This document shows positions 5,331 through 5,608 of a stretch of DNA of 5,608 bases, in pieces. A model generated the notes under the pieces. It was given only the letters and a program-made list of their open reading frames with translations, did not search any database and was not told where the DNA came from. The stretch is from JAUWTJ01 sp965603015 (lineage in GTDB: Bacteria; Pseudomonadota; Alphaproteobacteria; M2410): NCBI GenBank assembly GCA_965603015.1, contig CBFDBJ010000121.1, forward strand, positions 1 to 5,608, written 5' to 3'. Position numbers and translations under genes: made by a program. The stretch's first letter is position 1. Each line of letters opens with the position of its first letter.

Positions 5331-5608
5331 CTATGCGCCAAAGGGTTTCATGTAGGTTGCCATATCGAAATAGTCGCGCCAGATTTTTATCTTGCCGTTT
5401 TCCATCTCGAAAACACCGCAGCACGGCAAGTCAACGGCAATCTCACCGACCTTGGTGCGGTCCAGCCGTTCGGCGATGACGATGTCACCGCTCCCGATGA
5501 TGTTGAGAACGTCCCAGTCGGTTTGCGTCCAGTCCTTGATGAAGGCGCCGATAAACTGTTTCAGCGCCGCGTGACCGGAAACCGGCGCGACCGGCATATT
5601 GTAGTAAG
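5331..5608 (-). CDS. Limonene-1,2-epoxide-hydrolase-like protein (C-terminal part)
   Basis: The frame is open to the window edge, so the start lies outside; 91 residues are visible. The ATG at 5597 is preceded in frame by Tyr-Tyr-Asn, which belong to the family motif Y-x-N-M-P, so it is not the start. Comparison with the Rhodococcus limonene-epoxide hydrolase places the first Tyr and the Asn at its Tyr53/Asn55, the Arg and Asp of ERLD at Arg99/Asp101, and the Asp of WRDYFD at Asp132. The gap between the last two Asp residues is 29 here versus 31 in that enzyme. All the water-activating and acid residues are therefore present, and one-step hydrolysis of an epoxide to a diol is plausible. The fold is the cone-like NTF2/SnoaL type, cytoplasmic, of about 130-150 residues when complete. 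The substrate is unknown; terpene or sterol epoxides are known for the family. It is on the same strand as the copper-type operon but 190 nt upstream of it, and probably belongs to a separate unit. Confidence 0.85.
   Translation of the reverse strand, partial: YYNMPVAPVSGHAALKQFIGAFIKDWTQTDWDVLNIIGSGDIVIAERLDRTKVGEIAVDLPCCGVFEMENGKIKIWRDYFDMATYMKPFGA

Overview
The window looks like a chromosomal segment of a Gram-negative bacterium, most plausibly an alphaproteobacterium. It is moderately GC-rich, has a TonB-dependent outer-membrane receptor and several Sec-exported proteins, and its DUF2946 protein has the C-x-F-A variant that I recall from that class. The taxonomic call is an inference, because no rRNA or other marker gene is present.

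Layout. Positions 1-459 (+) hold the C-terminal part of an iron-sulfur beta subunit of a type II DMSO-reductase-family molybdoenzyme (NarH/DdhB/EbdB/SerB/ClrB group). It converges, across a 30-nt gap, on a four-gene minus-strand cluster. Read 5'->3' on the minus strand, that cluster is: a small DUF2946 protein ending in a RAPP motif (5140-4709); a TonB-dependent receptor (4620-2278); an exported Asp-box beta-propeller protein with CECC and GCPHHGP motifs (2278-965); and an exported TlpA-like thioredoxin-fold protein with a CAPC motif (963-490). The last three are joined by a 1-nt overlap and a 1-nt gap, so they are almost certainly one operon. Upstream of the cluster, after a 190-nt gap on the same strand, is the 3' part of a limonene-epoxide-hydrolase-like gene (5608-5331).

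How the genes may work together. The most interesting element is the first gene of the cluster. DUF2946 proteins with a C-terminal RAPP motif include CruR of Bordetella pertussis. CruR is a copper-sensing upstream ORF: it stalls its own ribosome at RAPP when copper is low, and releases it to allow Rho-dependent termination before the downstream TonB-receptor gene when copper is present. The arrangement here is the same: DUF2946 with RAPP 4 residues before the stop, then an 88-nt gap, then a TonB receptor. The mRNA over the RAPP codons is C-rich and G-poor, as a Rho-loading site would be. I therefore infer a copper-repressed copper-acquisition operon. The receptor would import copper or a copper chelate across the outer membrane, and the Cys/His-bearing propeller and the thioredoxin-like protein would handle the metal or its thiol ligands in the periplasm. 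Two things differ from the described system: the CXXC sensor is reduced to C-A-F-A, and the protein carries a tandemly duplicated His-His octapeptide just before it.

No tRNA, rRNA, CRISPR array, insertion sequence or other mobile element is visible.
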